Source: Chrysomallon squamiferum (taxonomy: Eukaryota > Mollusca > Gastropoda > Neomphalida > Peltospiridae). Taken from it: 64,000 nucleotides of DNA. Positions 1-13,500 of the stretch are shown one piece after another. A program made the position numbers and the translations under genes. The notes under the pieces were generated by a model. It saw nothing but the letters and a program-made list of their open reading frames with translations. It was not told the origin of the DNA and did no database searches. Every line of letters begins with the position of its first letter. Within the stretch, counting starts at the first letter, position 1. The DNA is taken from NCBI GenBank assembly GCA_012295275.1, contig CM022672.1, positions 16,453,166 to 16,517,165 of the forward strand, in the 5' to 3' direction.

Positions 1-1521
1 ATATATATATATTGTTGTTATTATCATTTGAAATAAACATAATTTATAGTTTGTATTATATGTGTAAATACTGTAAATAAATGATTGATTTAGCCCAATT
101 TAAAATCCTTGATGAAAGGCTGTAAATAGCATTGCATAGCCTATTCTTTTTTAGAATGAGCTAAAACCATAATTGCACAAAATATACTTTATCCCCAGAT
201 AATTCACATTTTAGATTTAAAAGAATGTTAACCTGTGATTTTGTTGGCCATTGCACATCCTTTCAGTGACAAATGTATAACACAAATAAGATCAAAATTC
301 CTCAATAGTGATGCATCCAACAGGACTTAGGCCATTTTGTGCACATTTATTGAGCACATAATTATTGGATAATATCTCCTTTTATAAAATGTGGAAAGCA
401 GGCACAGGTCTGGATAATAAGAATAATGAAAACCTAGCAGCTTAAAATCAATTCAAACCAGCCTGGAATAAGCTAGCTCACTGTTGTGGAGTGAATTTTG
501 CATATGACCTGTTTTCAAGCATACAGCTGGAAACAGCTGGCAGATAGCCAATAACATAAACAAGGTACAACACATGTTTAGATAAACAGGTCAAATCTCT
601 AAATGGATTGCAGCACCATAACAACTTGGTAAACCACACTATTTTACTTTAAACAAAAATATCACATGGAGAGTGCAAGAATGAAAAACAAGTCTGAACA
701 TTAAAAAAAAAAAAAAAAAAATTTTATTATTCTTTATTTTTATTTTTTATATTTATAACAGTATTTCATTATATTAAAAAAGTTGCTGATTTAAAAAAAA
801 AATTTTAATGTCTTTTAATTGTACTAATTTGTATATATTGATCCTGGTACACACAAGGCTTCTATTTTTTAGAAATGGTGTTTGGGTATTATGTTTACGA
901 TGTTACAGAAATTTAACTGATCAGAAATTGATTTTTGACACTTTGGTTTACCATAACTGTAAATTCTTTAAATTTAATTTTTTAAAGAAAAAACCATTTA
1001 ATTCTGGTTTCTTTAACAAAACAAATTTTAGTGCACTGTATAAAATTCAGAAACCTTTGATAACTGCCAGAAATATAATCAAGGTGTCAGTAAATTCCTT
1101 GTGCAATCTGACAGTTTTATTGCTTTAATTATATATTTAGGATTGGAAATAAATTGGTTTTTACAAACTTGGCTATTTTATTGTTGTGTTTTTTTATAGT
1201 AATTTCCAGATCATTCTTCATTATGGCAGCAATTTAAAAAAACTTAGTTTTTATCTAAATTGTAATTATTAAAATACATAGGCCTATTTAAACAGTCTTG
1301 GTTTTACATGTATTTTGTCATGTTACCAGAATAATTTGAAAAGTTCATGACAATTTCCTAGTATTTGCAACATTTTTGCATTCAAGGGTTTCAAACATGA
1401 AAAAATAAGAAGGGTCTCATAGAATTCTTTATTTATGGCCATGATCTGCAGTTACAGGATATTTGGTCCAAGTTGCATTTAACTTTTTTAAAACAGAGAA
1501 TATGTTTTGATAAATCATACT

Positions 1522-1565
<44 letters not shown>

Positions 1566-2348
1566 ATAATAATCTTTCAGTTTAAAAGATAGCATTACTG
1601 TTAATATTTTCCTTTCACATAGTCTATAATTTATTACTTAAATTACTAAATTATTTTGTTAATGGATATTGTCAGGCAATGCTGCAAATAAATGTATTGG
1701 AAGTCAGCATTTTAACAATAATTCATGCAAAAGTTTTTGAATATGATTTAATATATTCTTTTATCTGATACATATATTATGGTAAAATATGCTATTTATT
1801 ACAATATATTGGAACGTTTATGTTGTCAGAGACAGTCATTTATTTTCATAGTACTTCTAATCTTATGCTATTAATTAAAATAATTATGTGATCATGGAGA
1901 TAAAAAGAAAACGATAAAATTCTGCTTGTCATAAACAAATTTTGATGAATATTTTTATTTTTATTTTAAAAAATGTTTGCTATATGTTAATCATTATCAT
2001 GAAGTTTCTAACTGTCAGATAGATACACATATATATAATGTGTATTTATTAAATATTTTGATGATAGTCCTGGCCTGTTCTGTATCAGATAAAAATCAAA
2101 AACAGCTGTCTTATTAATGTCTGTAATAAAGGATATGTGCTATGCTGCTGCATCACAAGGCAGTTTATTTATAGATCATAACAACCTTTACCTTGTTACA
2201 ACACAGATGCTTTTAAGCCTAGCCATTCTTATCCTGTTTGTGTTGTATCATGTTCACATTTTTCATCTCATTTAATCAATACTGAGATTGGTAGTTAACA
2301 GATTTGGGTATCACCAACAGCTTTATCTTGAATATTGTTTTGTTCCAG
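1..2348. other. Upstream part of a KDM3 intron (no exon recognised)
   Basis: AT-rich sequence ending in the acceptor of the first visible exon. It holds an AT run at the very start, an A18 tract (703-720) and a GT array (1524-1564). I looked for the KDM3 exon that should carry the initiator Met and a W-R-x-G-x-(I/V)-R block and found none, so that exon is probably beyond the window edge. Confidence 0.65.
1524..1564. repeat. GT dinucleotide array
   Basis: About 41 bp of uninterrupted TG repeat. Confidence 0.95.
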
Positions 2349-2501
2349 ATTTTGGTTGAATTTGATGATCGTGATTGGCAGAAACGTGAATGGATTAAAG
2401 TGCACCATCTTTATCAAGTGTTTTTAGTGGAACACACTCTGGTCTGGCTCCAGCAACCAGACTCCAATCAGTCTCCAAGTCACCTGACCTGGCCAGCTTT
2501 G
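2349..2501 (+). CDS. KDM3: KDM3 exon 1 in window (N-terminal domain)
   Basis: 51 codons, phase 0 at both ends; acceptor ttgttccag and donor ttg|gtaagt. Encodes [18 protein letters not shown], ending in WPAL. This matches the VEFDD-x-W-x-x-x-x-WVKV ... WPAL block near residue 60 of KDM3 proteins. The match starts inside the domain, so an upstream exon must supply the initiator Met. Confidence 0.93.
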
Positions 2502-5500
2502 GTAAGTCTTGCATGTATTATGGTTCAAAAGCTCAACTTGTATATCAGCATATTTACTTCTTGTCTGTATTTATAAATGGAAGTCATTAGCTGTAAGGGC
2601 ACAACCATTTTTTATTATTATTATTTTATTATTTTCAGTTTATCTTCCATCTTTTGTAAAATTAAATTGATATGATTTCACACATTTAACTGTTTTTATT
2701 CTTGAAAAATTTACTATCCCTCATGTAAAATCCATAATATTTTTTTAGTGGTTAGCACTTAAATTGTTTCAGACCGAATACATTATTGTTTGTTTGTATA
2801 ACAAAATACTGATTATGGTTTTAACCATTAATTTAATAGGCTTTAGTAAATTTTCAATGGTACTTGTATCATATATAAACATATTAATGGTTGATACATT
2901 ATTACTAATTCTTCGTACAAACCTGTATAGTTTGTGTACTCACATACTATCAGAATTTGTTAGTACAGCAGAGGTAATTCTTAATTATACATTTTTCTGG
3001 AATACTTTGGGGAGCAAAACAGCTCCATTTTCCAGGATGTTTGTAAGAATGTTATTAATGTTTTAGGGTATCAGTGAGTTAAATTAACAGAAGTACTATT
3101 TCTCTGGATTTGCTTCATAAAAAAATTGAAAGAACGAAGAAAAAAAATCTTTGTACCTGTTGTTATCTTTAAAGAAAAACACATACAGTTTTCTTTAAAG
3201 AAATGAAATAAAGATAATCATAATATTTATTTATCAATAGCAACAAATTAATTGTTAAATTTAATTACCACCATTTTTGGAAATGCACATCATATTGAAA
3301 CATCTTGAATAAAGACCATGAACTAAATGTGGTGGGGGAGAAAAGTTAATGAGCTAAACATTGATTTTTGTCATGATGGTAATAATGGTGACTCATGGAC
3401 TAGCAATTTTCTATTCCGAAAAAGAAATATTCTCTGTTGAGAATGACAACACAATTCATCTGAATTTAATGAATAACTGCATTAGCTAATCACTAGTCCT
3501 GTGAGGTCTTGAGTTTTCTGCATTGACAGAACACCTCTTTGACACTGGTTCCAGTTCATATTGATCACTGTACTGGAAATGGAACTATATTGATTTTCAT
3601 GTTATTTTCTTCAAAGGGTGTTGTCTGCAGCAGTGTGATTTATTCCATGAGGAATGATTAAAGCAAGACGTGAAAGACAATTCTGTGAATAACTATTTAC
3701 TATTTTATTATTTGCTGTTAGAAAATGATTTAATATATATATATATAAACATGTGTAATCTTCAACAAAATAATGGCCAGCAGTTATAAGAAATTAATTG
3801 CTATATAATTAAAATGTTCTTTTGAAGCATATTATTTTCAAATGTTGATTTTATGTTATATTTGTTCAAGATAGAAATATTGATGTGAATATTATTGGGT
3901 TTTTGTTTGTTTTTTAAATTGCTAGGTTTTATTCAATTTGCCAGTAGTTTTGCTAGAACTGTAATGTCTGGCCATTTTCAACATGTTTTTTCTCTTACCA
4001 TAATAACTATATTTATTTTTTATTCCATACTGTTTTGTTTATTTTTTTAAAACAATTTACTTTTTCAGGTTATAAAGTTGGACACATCCTATTAGTGTTA
4101 CTGCTTGTGTAAACTAAACAAGTTTTTTTTTTAAATTGTGATACTGTCTCTAATAAATATACAGTATACATAATTATATGGTCAGTTAAATGCAGTACTA
4201 ATGTTATTGTTTTGTTTTACTAATGAGCTGACCTATTAGTGTGAAAAAGAGAGCCATAAAGACATCTAATCTTTTTTAAAATAATTAAAGTTTTGAGTAA
4301 CATTTTACCAAATTTAATTAATTATTACATTGGTTCTCATTTAATTACAATTTCTGGGTGTTTGCTTTTTTAAAAAAAAATTTAAGTTTTTAAAATCAAT
4401 ATATAATTATATATTTTTTAGTGAAATGTGTGTTCATTCGTTTTGTTAGTATAGAATTATTTAAATGTATAATTGTTTTCATCTAGTTATAAATTTAATT
4501 CAGAAGAAACCCTATCTTTGTATGAAATAATTTTAATGTATTAATAATAATAATAATAATTTTTAACTTAATTAAAATCAGTACTTATTTCCTTGTTGCT
4601 GATTTTAACTGTCAGGTGAATCTAAGGATAATCAATTTGAATTAACTTTTTTCCTGTAAGCTAGTCTTTATTTCCTTTTGTATGTAGCAAACATGCCATT
4701 TTTACTAACAAAACTTCTACATGATAGGTTTGAATATGTATAAGAATAAAATTCAACTTAATTTTATGAAGAAAGCTAATTTTTTTAATAAATTACTCAA
4801 ATAAATATTTAAAATGAGTTCAGATTAATTCCATTCTAACATATTTAAATTTATTAGGTAACAAAGATTGTTAAGTATGTAAATGTGTTCTGTCCTTGTT
4901 GTTGTTGTTTTGTTTTATTAACCATCTGAGAGGTTAGACACTGAAAGTAGGCCAAATGAACATTAGTGCTTCCAGGCAGAAACCTGATTGATGAGAAGTT
5001 CCCTGTGTTGTGATTTCTGTCATTTATAGCCTGCAGTTTTTATACACAGGGACCAACTCAAAATATTTAAAAATGAGCCAAAACAATGCCAACAATTGTT
5101 TTATGACTAAATGAATCGGAGACTAAGTGAATATGAATTAAAATTCCATCCTAAGCATTGTATCCTGTTCTTTTTTCTTCTTCAAAGAATGCACATAATT
5201 ATGTTTTTGCTTCTGTGTTTGAATTAAGTAACACAATTTTGAACTACCTAGAAATGATTTAGTTAAATTATTAAGTTAACATTAATCTTAATGTTCATTA
5301 TAATTTTTCTTGAAGAAGCTGTATATCTATTTAAAAATTAAAAATAGGCCAAGGAATAAATGAAAATTGTATGTGTGCAAAAATACAGCAAAAGAAAACT
5401 GAATGAAATGATGCTGGAATCATGGAAATATTAACAAATAAAAGTTGTTATCTAAAATTCTGAGATTTAGTGGTAGTATCTAAAAATACAATTATCATAG

Positions 5501-8500
5501 CAAATTTTACTATACAGACAACAGAATCTGAACTTCTGAAACACTAGCTTTTTATGCAACTTGTATATCATGTAGCCGTTACATGAATAAAAGTAACATA
5601 AATATGCAAAGAAATAAAATTCATACATTGCATATATATATTACTGTAAAAAAAAACATTTACTGACATCAATTAACAATGACAGTACAGTTGTATCTTA
5701 CTTGTTTTTAAGTTTGATCAAGCAGAGTTGTCTACCTTCATTTATGAATGGTTTTAAGTGGTAAGCATTTGAGTGTTGTAGTTTAAATTATAATAACCAG
5801 TTAAGAAATTTAATCTGAATAAATTAAAAATATTTTGATAACCATTAATATTTCCATTTCAGAGCCACACCAACCAAACAGTCGACTCATTTTTGCATTT
5901 ATCTATATTCAATTCATTATCAGCTAACATTAAATTAACTAGGATACTAAAGTCAGAAAAGATGAGTTACTGCAGTGTTGTTATATCTGGAGAATTAGCA
6001 TTGCAAAGGGTTATCATAGTTAAGAGAACTATGGTGTTATATCCTATGAATAGTTCACATCAGTATAAATTATATTTTCTTATTGAACATATTTGCAATT
6101 GTTGTCATGACAGAGTTAGATTAGAAATTTGTTGTTTTAATGATTTATTTCCATATGAAAACTATTTTCAGCTTAATATTCAAAATCCATATTGTTTATT
6201 ATTGGGTTTTTTTCTTCATTTGAATTATTTATTTGTAGTCATCTTAAATTTAATACAAATAGTCATGAACAACATTGTGTAGAAATTTATCATAATTTAT
6301 ATTAACATAGAGAACTTAAAATAATGAACAGGTATAGGCCTTAGATATAAAATAGCTGTTGATTGGTAGATTCATAAACTGTATATATTACTGAAGATAT
6401 ATATTATTCTGTGCACCATTTCAGAATGAACCAGTTCTCTTTATTTTTATTTTGCTATAATGTATTACTTTTTTCTTTATTTTTTTTTCTTTGTCATTAA
6501 TTTATTTTATATATCTTTTTATTATTATTATTATTATTTTTTTTAAATTACAGGTTTTCAAGCCTATTGTTGATAAGGTTGGGTTATCTCATACAAAAAA
6601 GAAACCTGTTGAATTTCTGCTAGATAGAGATTTGAGTCTTGTGGATGATAAAGAGCTGTCATATTATCAGGTAAATATGTTTTAATTTATTGATGAAAAC
6701 CTATATCAAGGTGTCCATATTTAATAAGAAAAATTAATTTTCCCTTTTTGTATTGCGAATGAAAAACATTTATCGGAGGGAAGAGTGTTAGTAGTGTTGT
6801 AGAATTATTGTATTCAAGAACTTCAATCTATAATAATAGTTATCTCGTGAGTAATTGAACTGTGTTGGTCTTTACAAATATACTTTGCTGCCTGGAGGCA
6901 GGACAAATATTTTGTTAGTGCTGGAAGCCCATTTGAGGCCAGGTTGAATGATCTGAACGTGTGAATAGTTTGACTTCTAAAAATCTGGTATCTTCCCAGA
7001 AAAGTACTTGCTTCTGGCCAGTAGCTAACTTTATAATCAATATATTTATGGTGATGTGTTGAATAATAAAAAAATGTAATCAGAAAAGCCAGGGTTAGAA
7101 AAAGATATGACCGTGTAAAAAATGTGTATTAATGGAAAAATTATACAAGTGTAGATTTATACCTAGACCTTAATACACAGATTTTTATCACAGATTAAAA
7201 ATAAAAATAAAGTAATTTAAACTTGCCTTGAAAGGTCTAAACCTTTCAGATGATACATGTTATAAAACAGATTTTTTTTTTAATTTTTTTTTTATGCAAC
7301 CATTTTTATTTTTCTGTCCTTAAAGCCAACTTACAGTTTGATGAAACCTTATTTAAAATGCTTGAGACAGACAGATTTCACAGTTCAGATATTCAGATTT
7401 TAAAATATAAAAGATGTGACCAGAGAATGGGAACACAAATTCCATTTTATATTTCATTACATCTTACAGAGATACTCTAGAATTTATTATATAATATTTT
7501 AAATAATTTTTTTCATGAAATATAATTTATGTATGCTAAACCATCAGGAAACTGAAAGATGGACAAGGGATCCTTATCCCATATTTGCTGACATTGTTTT
7601 GGCATCAGTCTCAAAATTTAACATTTGTTGTTATACCTGCTATTTTTAAAATGTAATTAATACATCCAGTATCTGTCATTTTCATATGTCACTAGTTTTA
7701 ATCAAAACAATTATTTTGAATTTCAAATACATTTCCAAACATATTTTCTTTGTAAATTTTTGTGCTTGTGAGGCAGTTTTATTATTGTTTAGGCAATAGA
7801 TTTAAAAATATATATATATATTTTACGTGTGTGTGTGTGTGTATATGGGCAGGAGAGTTCTAGTTTAATTTGTATATTATTAATAACTCATGCTACTGAT
7901 TGGCTTGGATTGCTTCTCTACTTTTTATTTTTATTTAATTATTACTTTTTTCCCTTTTTAAGCATTTGTTTGTTGTTTTTTAATTAAGAAGAAAAGGGGG
8001 ATTTATGATTTTCTCTGCAAAGTTTATAAAGATATGTAAATAACTTGAACAGCAATAACAAAATTTAAGCTGTCACCCAAATTGTAATACTCATAAGATT
8101 TGTAGCTTCAGATAATTGATTCTCTCTCTATCTTTGTGGTGAATAGTCATGCTGAATAATGGTAAATCTATGTTAAGTCAATAAGGACACTGTCATAGGT
8201 CAGAAGATGGGGACAAAACTTGAAGAATTGGGATGGTTATCTAAATAGATATGCTGGACAGGTCTTGTTGCTTTTTCTACAGCCTTTATTCAGTTGTGGT
8301 TAATAATTTCTTAGAACATTTTAATTAGTACATTTGATATTTGAAGTTGATAATGGATTGGGTTAAAAATTGCTAGATATAATTTCAACTATAAGCTACC
8401 TAAATACTAATAATAATAATTTATATACAAATTAAAATTATAAATAAGTAACACTGCTATTTTATTCATATGAAAATTCCAAAATGTAAATGCTTTTTAC

Positions 8501-10524
8501 ATACAGTATTTTGTTAAGAAAATAATGAATTGAAACCAGTGTAAATAAAAAGAGCAGAGAAAATTTTGCATGGGAACAACAGTTAGGTGTATAGTGGCTG
8601 TCATTTAATATTTGCTTTTGTGAGCTAATATTACAAAATTGACAAACCAGAATATGACTAAGCTGCCTATGTTTTTCCAGCTCTTGACAGCTACTGGCTT
8701 TATGCCAAACAGAGGTGTCATGTTCCCATTAAAACAGGTTACCTGAGGTCTAAATGGAAGGCAAAAATAGCCACATGTCTGTCTAGGGTTATGTATATAA
8801 TTATGCAAAACCTGTGACAAACATGTTACACTGATTATATTTCATTTAATGTAGGTATATAGATTTTTATTGTTTCAGTCAAAATTTTATAGACAAAAGT
8901 TATTTATGAACAGGTTTGGGTTTGTTTTTATTTTTTGGAGAGTTCAGGTGGGTGTAGGTTGAGGTTTGGGCCAGATTTATTTGTTTTCAAACAAGTTATA
9001 AGAATGGAAAAAGAATGTTAAATTAAATATTTCTTCCAACAAGATTTTAGCTAATGTATTATCATATTGTTTGGCTGCATAAATCATTCATTTTAAAACA
9101 TAGTTTTTGTGTTTACATTAAATGTGTGCTGAAGTTTGAATGCATTAAAAATAGTAACTAACAAAAACAATAAAAAAAGAACAGCATTTGATAGCAACAG
9201 ATCATTGTAATTTGTTTATTCATTTGAGTTTATCAGTACTATTACTATTTATTAATATTGTATGATAAGAATTACTTTATAATGTACAGATGTTTTTCTT
9301 CAGTTGTAAATATTCAAAAATAGAGTTACTTTGTCTTTCTTTTATTCTTTTATTTTTACTTATTTATTTTTTACTGTTTTAGAAGGGAGTTTATGAAACA
9401 AACTACTTGGAGCAAGTAATTACAAGTGGATTTATTTCTTTAAATTTTAGCATATTTAAGTTAAAAAACACCCCAGAGTGGAGGTACATAATAAAGATAG
9501 ATATGAGTTTATAAAACATTGAGTTTTTCACATTGGTATAGTGTAACAGTTAACAAAAGTATACTGAACAATGCACTTTTTAAACTTCAGGAAGGAGAAG
9601 AAAATACACGTGAATCTGCACTCCAGCATCCTGATGTGCGCAGTGCTGTGAAGGCTTGGGTAGACTATCAGGATGGACAAAAGATATTACTAACTACCCC
9701 AACAGTCCTTGTCGGTTATCGGGTGGAAGTATATCGAGCTGAAGGTACAACCCAGTGGTATACAGCTGTTATCCATTCTTATAATCACAGTACTAAAGTA
9801 AGTTTACTTTAATGTATTATAGTGAAAAAATTAGAAAAGATATTTCTTAATATTTTTTTCCACATTTATATTCTGCATTTAATGTATCATTTCTTTTTCT
9901 TGGATTTGTATCACAGATTGACCTTGTGTTTTAGATCAGTCAAAAAAAATGTGTTGTCTTCATTGTTAGTCACACAAAACTGTTATCTTCAATTCCTTTA
10001 TTATCAGCCACAGTATGTCTGTTCCCATACAGATATTGAGATAACTCATCTGATACATCATATCTGTGTACTCATTGCAAATACCTGTAGATAACTCTTA
10101 ATTTCTAATCAGATACAATTTTCTACATATTTGAACTGTTTGATATAAAATGTTAAAGTTATGGTGTGGTGCAAATTGTGTATGTTATGCACCTTTCTGA
10201 TGAACCAAAATAATAACAAAATATAAATTAATTAAATTTACTTAATTTTGTGTTTAATATGAAGATTTATGTTAGTAATGGAAGCAGTAATATTTGTTTA
10301 ATCTCACTGAAGTATTATGTGATTTGCTTTTGTTTAATTACTATTACGTAACTTACTATCTCATCTGCTGTGAACAGGTAACACATTTTTATGTCTGATT
10401 TACCTAGCTACTAACATGTTCACATTTGATCAGTAAATATGGATTTTTTTTTTTTTTTTTTCTATATCTCATTTAGTCTAAAATGCACCTTCAGACTAGT
10501 CAGAACTTTTTATGATTAACTTGT

Positions 10525-10555
<31 letters not shown>

Positions 10556-13500
10556 TTGTTTTGTTTTCATTTACAGCATAACAAAGAATTTTAAATATCT
10601 AATTTTAAAACAAAACTAATAAAAAAATGAGCTATAACCTAATTTACAGTAAAATTTAAGTGCCTTTTTTAAACTTTTTTTTATTTTATTCTTTTTCTTC
10701 AACTGAATGTGTGTTAAAAGTATTCTGGTCTCTTTATGCTTTATTAACATTCATAAACAATAAATAAATGTCAAGTGAAGAAGAATGTTGGTACAAAAAC
10801 ACTGAAAAGGAAGTGACACTTGCACTTAGTTAAGGAATTATTAGTTCTGTCTCAGTTGGCTCTCCAGCTTGTTGATGGGAAAAAATGAAAATTGTGTTAG
10901 AAAGTAATCAATACTGAAGCCAGCAGTATGGATTTGCAACCCATCAAGCTGATTTGCTGCCAAACTAATTTATGGAAAATGATTTGCAGCCAAAGTAATT
11001 TATTGAAAATGATGAGCAGTACACTTATATTGATACAGTTATGCATCATTCACCCAAAGTACATTCCTGCATTGATAGTTTTCTAATGTTACTTTTTCTA
11101 CCAAAACTGTTCCACAAATAACCAGTGTTCAAAAGCAATCTATATTTCTTCTTCTTTTTTAATTTTCTTTTTTTAAACTTGATGGCTTTATAATGTTAGA
11201 AACATATTAGGCCATTTTTTTATTGTTGTTATCCAATAAACTTTTTCCTTTCTGTTCATCTGATTCATTCTTTTATTTGAAAACATTTTTGTCTTTTTTG
11301 ATTGTTCAGAAACCTGACATAAAAAGCTGCTTAAGAATATTTATTAACAAATAACATTACTTATTTATTTTTATATTTATTTTATTTTATTTTATTTTAT
11401 TTATTTATTTATTTTTGTATTATTATTTATTTGCAACTCAGCAAAAAGACAAATAATTTTAAAAACAAAATAAAATAAAATGCTGCAAACATAAAAATAC
11501 TAAAAATAGATAAACTGTATTGACTATTAGTGTAGTCTTGTTTTTAAATCAGTAAAATTCTGTCTGTCTAGGCTGGTGTACTGTGTTGTCATATTTTTCA
11601 TCAAACTGTCATGTGCTGTTGAATGTGTGAATCATACTCACATCTAGGTAAGACTAGTAGATTGACACTGAACATACACATTCACAGGGGGAGGAACCCA
11701 GAAACAAGGGCAATATTTTATATGATGACCTCTTGTGTTGCTATGTATAGCTAACAACAACCATCCTGTTTTAGACAAGAATATAGCAACTCCAATATAA
11801 TAGGTCATTTAAACTTCAAGCTGTTTTCCTTTTGTTGTTTTCAAGTGCTATTTTTTAAATTACTTTGTTAATACAGCAACTTTGATAAAGAATATTTATT
11901 TGTGAACATTGACAGGGTCTGGATTCGTAGGTTATACCCCAATTTCTTGTTATTTCAAGTTCAAGGAAAAAGGCAGAATAGTTTAATTTATTGGACTAAA
12001 TATTTTATTATTTTCTTTTTTGTTGTTGTTTCTCTTATGTTAACAAAAAAATACTGTGAGGTGCAGAATTTATAAATTTTATATATTTATTTATTTATTT
12101 ATTTTTGTTAATTTATATTATTTAAGATATCTTCCCTTTTTTATAATCATTGTTTAAAGTAATCTAATTAGTAAGACTTATTATCTGTGATAATCATAAA
12201 AAAAAAATTATTTAAAGAAATGATTAATTTTATATATATACATATATATATATATCTTTTAATATCAATGTTTAAAATCTCCAGAGTCATTTAATAACAT
12301 TTATAAATCTGTGGTAAATAAAAACAGAAAATAAGGTATCCAAAAAAACAAAAACAAACATTTAAAAATACAGTAAATAAAGAGATAGAGAGAAACGAAC
12401 AGAATACTACAGTTCTTAAAAAAAACTAAAAACCAATAGACTTTTCATGTTTTCTACCACTTAGGTAAACAAAGGCCAAGATAATTCACTAAATAAAATC
12501 CACAAAGTTGATGTTGAATACTAGATAAATAACATTTCTTGGTTGATATCACTTATGGTGGAAGGATAGTTTGTTTGAGAAAATGCAGTATGTAAACCAA
12601 TATCTTGTTACATGTTATACAAAGTTCAACAGTGACAGGTAGAATAAAAGATAAAAGGTCATAGCAAAGTTAACTTGAAGTTTTTGTATCCATGTAACTG
12701 TAGGTTACTTTAATGTTGACAGTATATCACTGTGTGCTATAATGTCTATAGTGCTTTTTCTATCTCTATATTAGCTTTTAAATTACTACTATTATTATTA
12801 TTACTTTAAAATGTGTTTGTGCGAAATAAGCATCTTTTGTTGAAAAATGTTTATCAAGTGGGAATCAAACACTCACAATAATCATTTAATCCAAGTTACA
12901 ACTGTGAAAGCTACAGAGTGTGAAGTATATAATGAGTTGCTAAATTTGTTTTATTTCCTTCCCTCTGCTGTGCAATATGTAGTTTCTTACACACTATCCT
13001 TTTGAATAATTCTCATCACAGTTGCATGAGGTGATCAATAAAAGTGATGTCAGAGTCAGTGAGCAAGTAATACTTGCATGGAAGTGGAAGGGCAATCAGA
13101 CTAGCCTGCTTTTCAGTTCCATTATGATGACTATTGATCAGTGTGTTCAGAGCTCACGTGGCTATAGCAAATATTGAACCAGACTCAAGATTGCATTTGT
13201 CAAATCTTTCTCCTTTCCTTTCAAAATGTGTCAATAGTAAAGGGAGTGTGTCTGTTAAACATTGTGGCTTTTAGCCAGGCAGACTGCAAAATAGAAGACA
13301 TGTCCTTGAGAACAGCATTTTCCAGACTTTAGTGCACTAGCATTTTGAGTATGTATGTTTGTATTTTTTTTTTCAGACATTTTCGGAATATATTTTTATT
13401 ATTTAATTATGAAAAGGATAAAAAAAATTTTAGAATTTTTTTAGATTTAATTGTATTATCAATTGGTTTTGGGAATTTAGTATTTTTGATTTTATTTATT

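Noticed and set aside
808-1128. 106-residue plus-strand open frame near the window start
   Set aside because: Hydrophobic, F/N/L-rich translation typical of AT-rich noncoding DNA; no match to the missing KDM3 N-terminus.
1-2348. First KDM3 coding exon and promoter
   Set aside because: Searched for a Met-led frame with the W-R-x-G-x-(I/V)-R block and a phase-0 donor; none found, so it is assumed to lie upstream.
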